From Pseudomonas taiwanensis DSM 21245 (GTDB taxonomy: Bacteria > Pseudomonadota > Gammaproteobacteria > Pseudomonadales > Pseudomonadaceae): a stretch of DNA of 64,000 bases. The stretch lies in assembly GCF_000425785.1 (NCBI RefSeq), contig NZ_KE384453.1, forward strand, positions 55,644-119,643, written 5' to 3'. The notes below the pieces were generated by a model. It was given only the letters and a program-made list of their open reading frames with translations, was not told the DNA's origin and ran no database searches. Below, in pieces: positions 62,702-64,000 of the stretch; the first letter of the stretch is position 1; each line of letters starts with the position of its first letter. Position numbers and translations under genes: made by a program.

Positions 62702-64000
62702 ATGGCCGAAGCAGTCGTCGATAACGCCCCCGCCAAAAGTGGCCCGCCAGTGGCCAAGCCGCCGCTGTTCGGCATGGCGTTCCTGGAAAACATCTCGCAG
62801 ATGCCCATGCTGCGTCAGGTCGGCCTGTTGGTCGGGCTGGCAGCCAGCGTGGCGATCGGCTTCGCCGTGGTGCTCTGGTCGCAACAGCCTGACTATCGTC
62901 CGTTGTACGGCAGCCTGGCCGGCATGGACACCAAGCAGGTCATGGACGTGCTGGCGGCTGCCGACATTCCCTACAACGTCGAGCCTAACTCCGGTGCGCT
63001 ACTGGTCAAGGCCGACGACCTCTCCCGTGCGCGCCTGAAACTGGCTGCTGCCGGCGTGGCGCCAAGCGACGGTAATGTAGGCTTCGAGATTCTCGACAAA
63101 GAGCAAGGCCTGGGCACCAGCCAGTTCATGGAGGCCACTCGCTACCGCCGTGGCCTGGAAGGTGAGCTGGCGCGGACCATCTCCAGCCTGAACAATGTCA
63201 AAGCGGCGCGTGTGCACCTGGCGATCCCTAAAAGCTCGGTGTTCGTCCGTGACGAGCGCAAGCCAAGTGCGTCGGTACTGGTCGAGTTGTATCCAGGCCG
63301 TGCCCTGGAGGCGGGTCAGGTGATGGCCATCGTCAACCTGGTCGCCACTAGCGTACCGGAACTGGAAAAGTCGCAGGTCACCGTGGTCGACCAGAAGGGT
63401 AACCTGCTGTCCGACCAGTTGCAGGACACCGCCCTGACCATGGCCGGCAAGCAGTTCGACTACAGCCGCCGCATGGAAAGCATGCTGACCCAGCGCGTGC
63501 ACAATATCCTGCAGCCGGTCCTGGGCAACGACCGCTACAAGGCCGAAGTGTCCGCTGACCTTGACTTCAGCGCGGTGGAGTCCACCTCCGAGCAGTTCAA
63601 CCCGGACCAACCGGCGCTGCGCAGCGAGCAGTCGGTCAACGAGCAGCGCAGCAGCAGCCAGGGCCCGCAGGGTGTGCCGGGTGCGCTGAGCAATCAGCCG
63701 CCGGCAGGCGCCTCGGCGCCCGAGAATGCCACCGCTGCCGCACCCGCTGCCGGCGCCATCCAGCCGGGCCAGCCCCTGGTGGATGCCAATGGTCAGCAGA
63801 TCATGGACCCGGCCACCGGCCAGCCGATGCTTGCGCCGTACCCGGCCGACAAGCGGCAGCAGACCACCAAGAACTTCGAACTTGACCGCTCCATCAGCCA
63901 CACCCGTCAACAACAAGGTCGCCTGACCCGCCTGTCGGTGGCCGTGGTGGTCGACGACCAGGTCAAGGTCGACGCCGCCAGCGGCGAGAGCACCCGCACC
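62702..64000 (+). CDS. fliF: Flagellar MS-ring protein FliF (5' part)
   Basis: Open frame of 433 codons running off the window without a stop. An N-terminal membrane helix (about 40-60, GLLVGLAASVAIGFAVVLW) is followed by YRPLYGSLAGMDTKQVMDVL, the YscJ/FliF ring-building motif, and by ATRYRRGLEGELARTISSLN. A Gly/Pro/Ala-rich segment lies around 320-380. FliF forms the MS ring in the inner membrane, the base of the motor. The second membrane helix and FliG-binding tail lie beyond the window. Starts 17 bases after fliE. Confidence 0.95.
   Translation, partial: MAEAVVDNAPAKSGPPVAKPPLFGMAFLENISQMPMLRQVGLLVGLAASVAIGFAVVLWSQQPDYRPLYGSLAGMDTKQVMDVLAAADIPYNVEPNSGALLVKADDLSRARLKLAAAGVAPSDGNVGFEILDKEQGLGTSQFMEATRYRRGLEGELARTISSLNNVKAARVHLAIPKSSVFVRDERKPSASVLVELYPGRALEAGQVMAIVNLVATSVPELEKSQVTVVDQKGNLLSDQLQDTALTMAGKQFDYSRRMESMLTQRVHNILQPVLGNDRYKAEVSADLDFSAVESTSEQFNPDQPALRSEQSVNEQRSSSQGPQGVPGALSNQPPAGASAPENATAAAPAAGAIQPGQPLVDANGQQIMDPATGQPMLAPYPADKRQQTTKNFELDRSISHTRQQQGRLTRLSVAVVVDDQVKVDAASGESTRT

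Overview
The window reads as the chromosome of a fluorescent pseudomonad, closest in gene content to the Pseudomonas putida group. The evidence is a GC-rich sequence, an AmrZ orthologue, the bkdR-bkdA1-bkdA2-bkdB-lpdV locus, FleQ/FleS/FleR, the FlgM-FlgN-FlgZ set, putida-type REP sequences, and sigma-54 and sigma-28 promoter motifs in front of the expected flagellar genes. No species call can be made without a search.

Layout. (1) 1-6.2 kb: tRNA-Arg(ACG), the Mg2+ transporter mgtE, amrZ on the minus strand, an orphan phnN, tRNA-Arg(CCT), then a translationally coupled pair (a 2-oxoglutarate/Fe(II) oxygenase-like protein and a TylF-type methyltransferase) and a conserved hypothetical. (2) 6.2-11.9 kb: the branched-chain 2-oxoacid dehydrogenase operon (minus strand) with its divergent Lrp-type regulator bkdR. 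(3) 11.9-15.4 kb: a glutamine-synthetase-like gamma-glutamylation enzyme, an MFS transporter and an unknown protein. (4) 15.5-32.1 kb: flgZ-flgN-flgM and flgA (minus strand), cheV-cheR, flgBCDE, a small exported protein, and flgFGHIJKL. (5) 32.2-53.8 kb: a flagellin glycosylation island of 17 same-strand genes, many overlapping by a few bases. (6) 53.9-64 kb: fliC-flaG-fliD-fliS-fliT, fleQ, fleSR, fliE and the start of fliF, which runs off the window.

How the genes work together. FleQ and sigma-54 should drive flgA, flgB, flgF, fleSR and fliE; well-spaced sigma-54 motifs precede each of them. FlgM restrains FliA (sigma-28), and FliA-type motifs precede flgM, fliC and fliS. The island lies between flgL and fliC and carries two nucleotide-sugar routes. 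The first is a CDP-glucose-derived branch: cytidylyltransferase, 4,6-dehydratase, epimerase, C-methyltransferase and reductase, but no 3-dehydrase. This predicts a C-methylated 6-deoxyhexose. The second is a complete pseudaminic acid branch: PseB, PseC, PseG fused to a GNAT domain that can supply PseH, PseI and PseF. Two very large modular glycosyltransferases and a Maf-family (DUF115) transferase are the likely enzymes placing these sugars on flagellin or on the growing glycan. A KAS III-like synthase and extra methyltransferases may decorate the sugars. The flagellin itself is short (284 residues), with a small Ser/Thr-rich central region and an unusual residue in its flg22-equivalent segment.

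Points that most merit checking are the dual-sugar island and its predicted C-methyl CDP-sugar, the PseG-GNAT fusion, the unassigned 82-residue protein coupled to maf, a perfect CRP/Vfr-type palindrome before fliC, a 19-bp hairpin made of four 11-bp repeats directly after fleQ, and a MITE-like element inside the glycosylation island.
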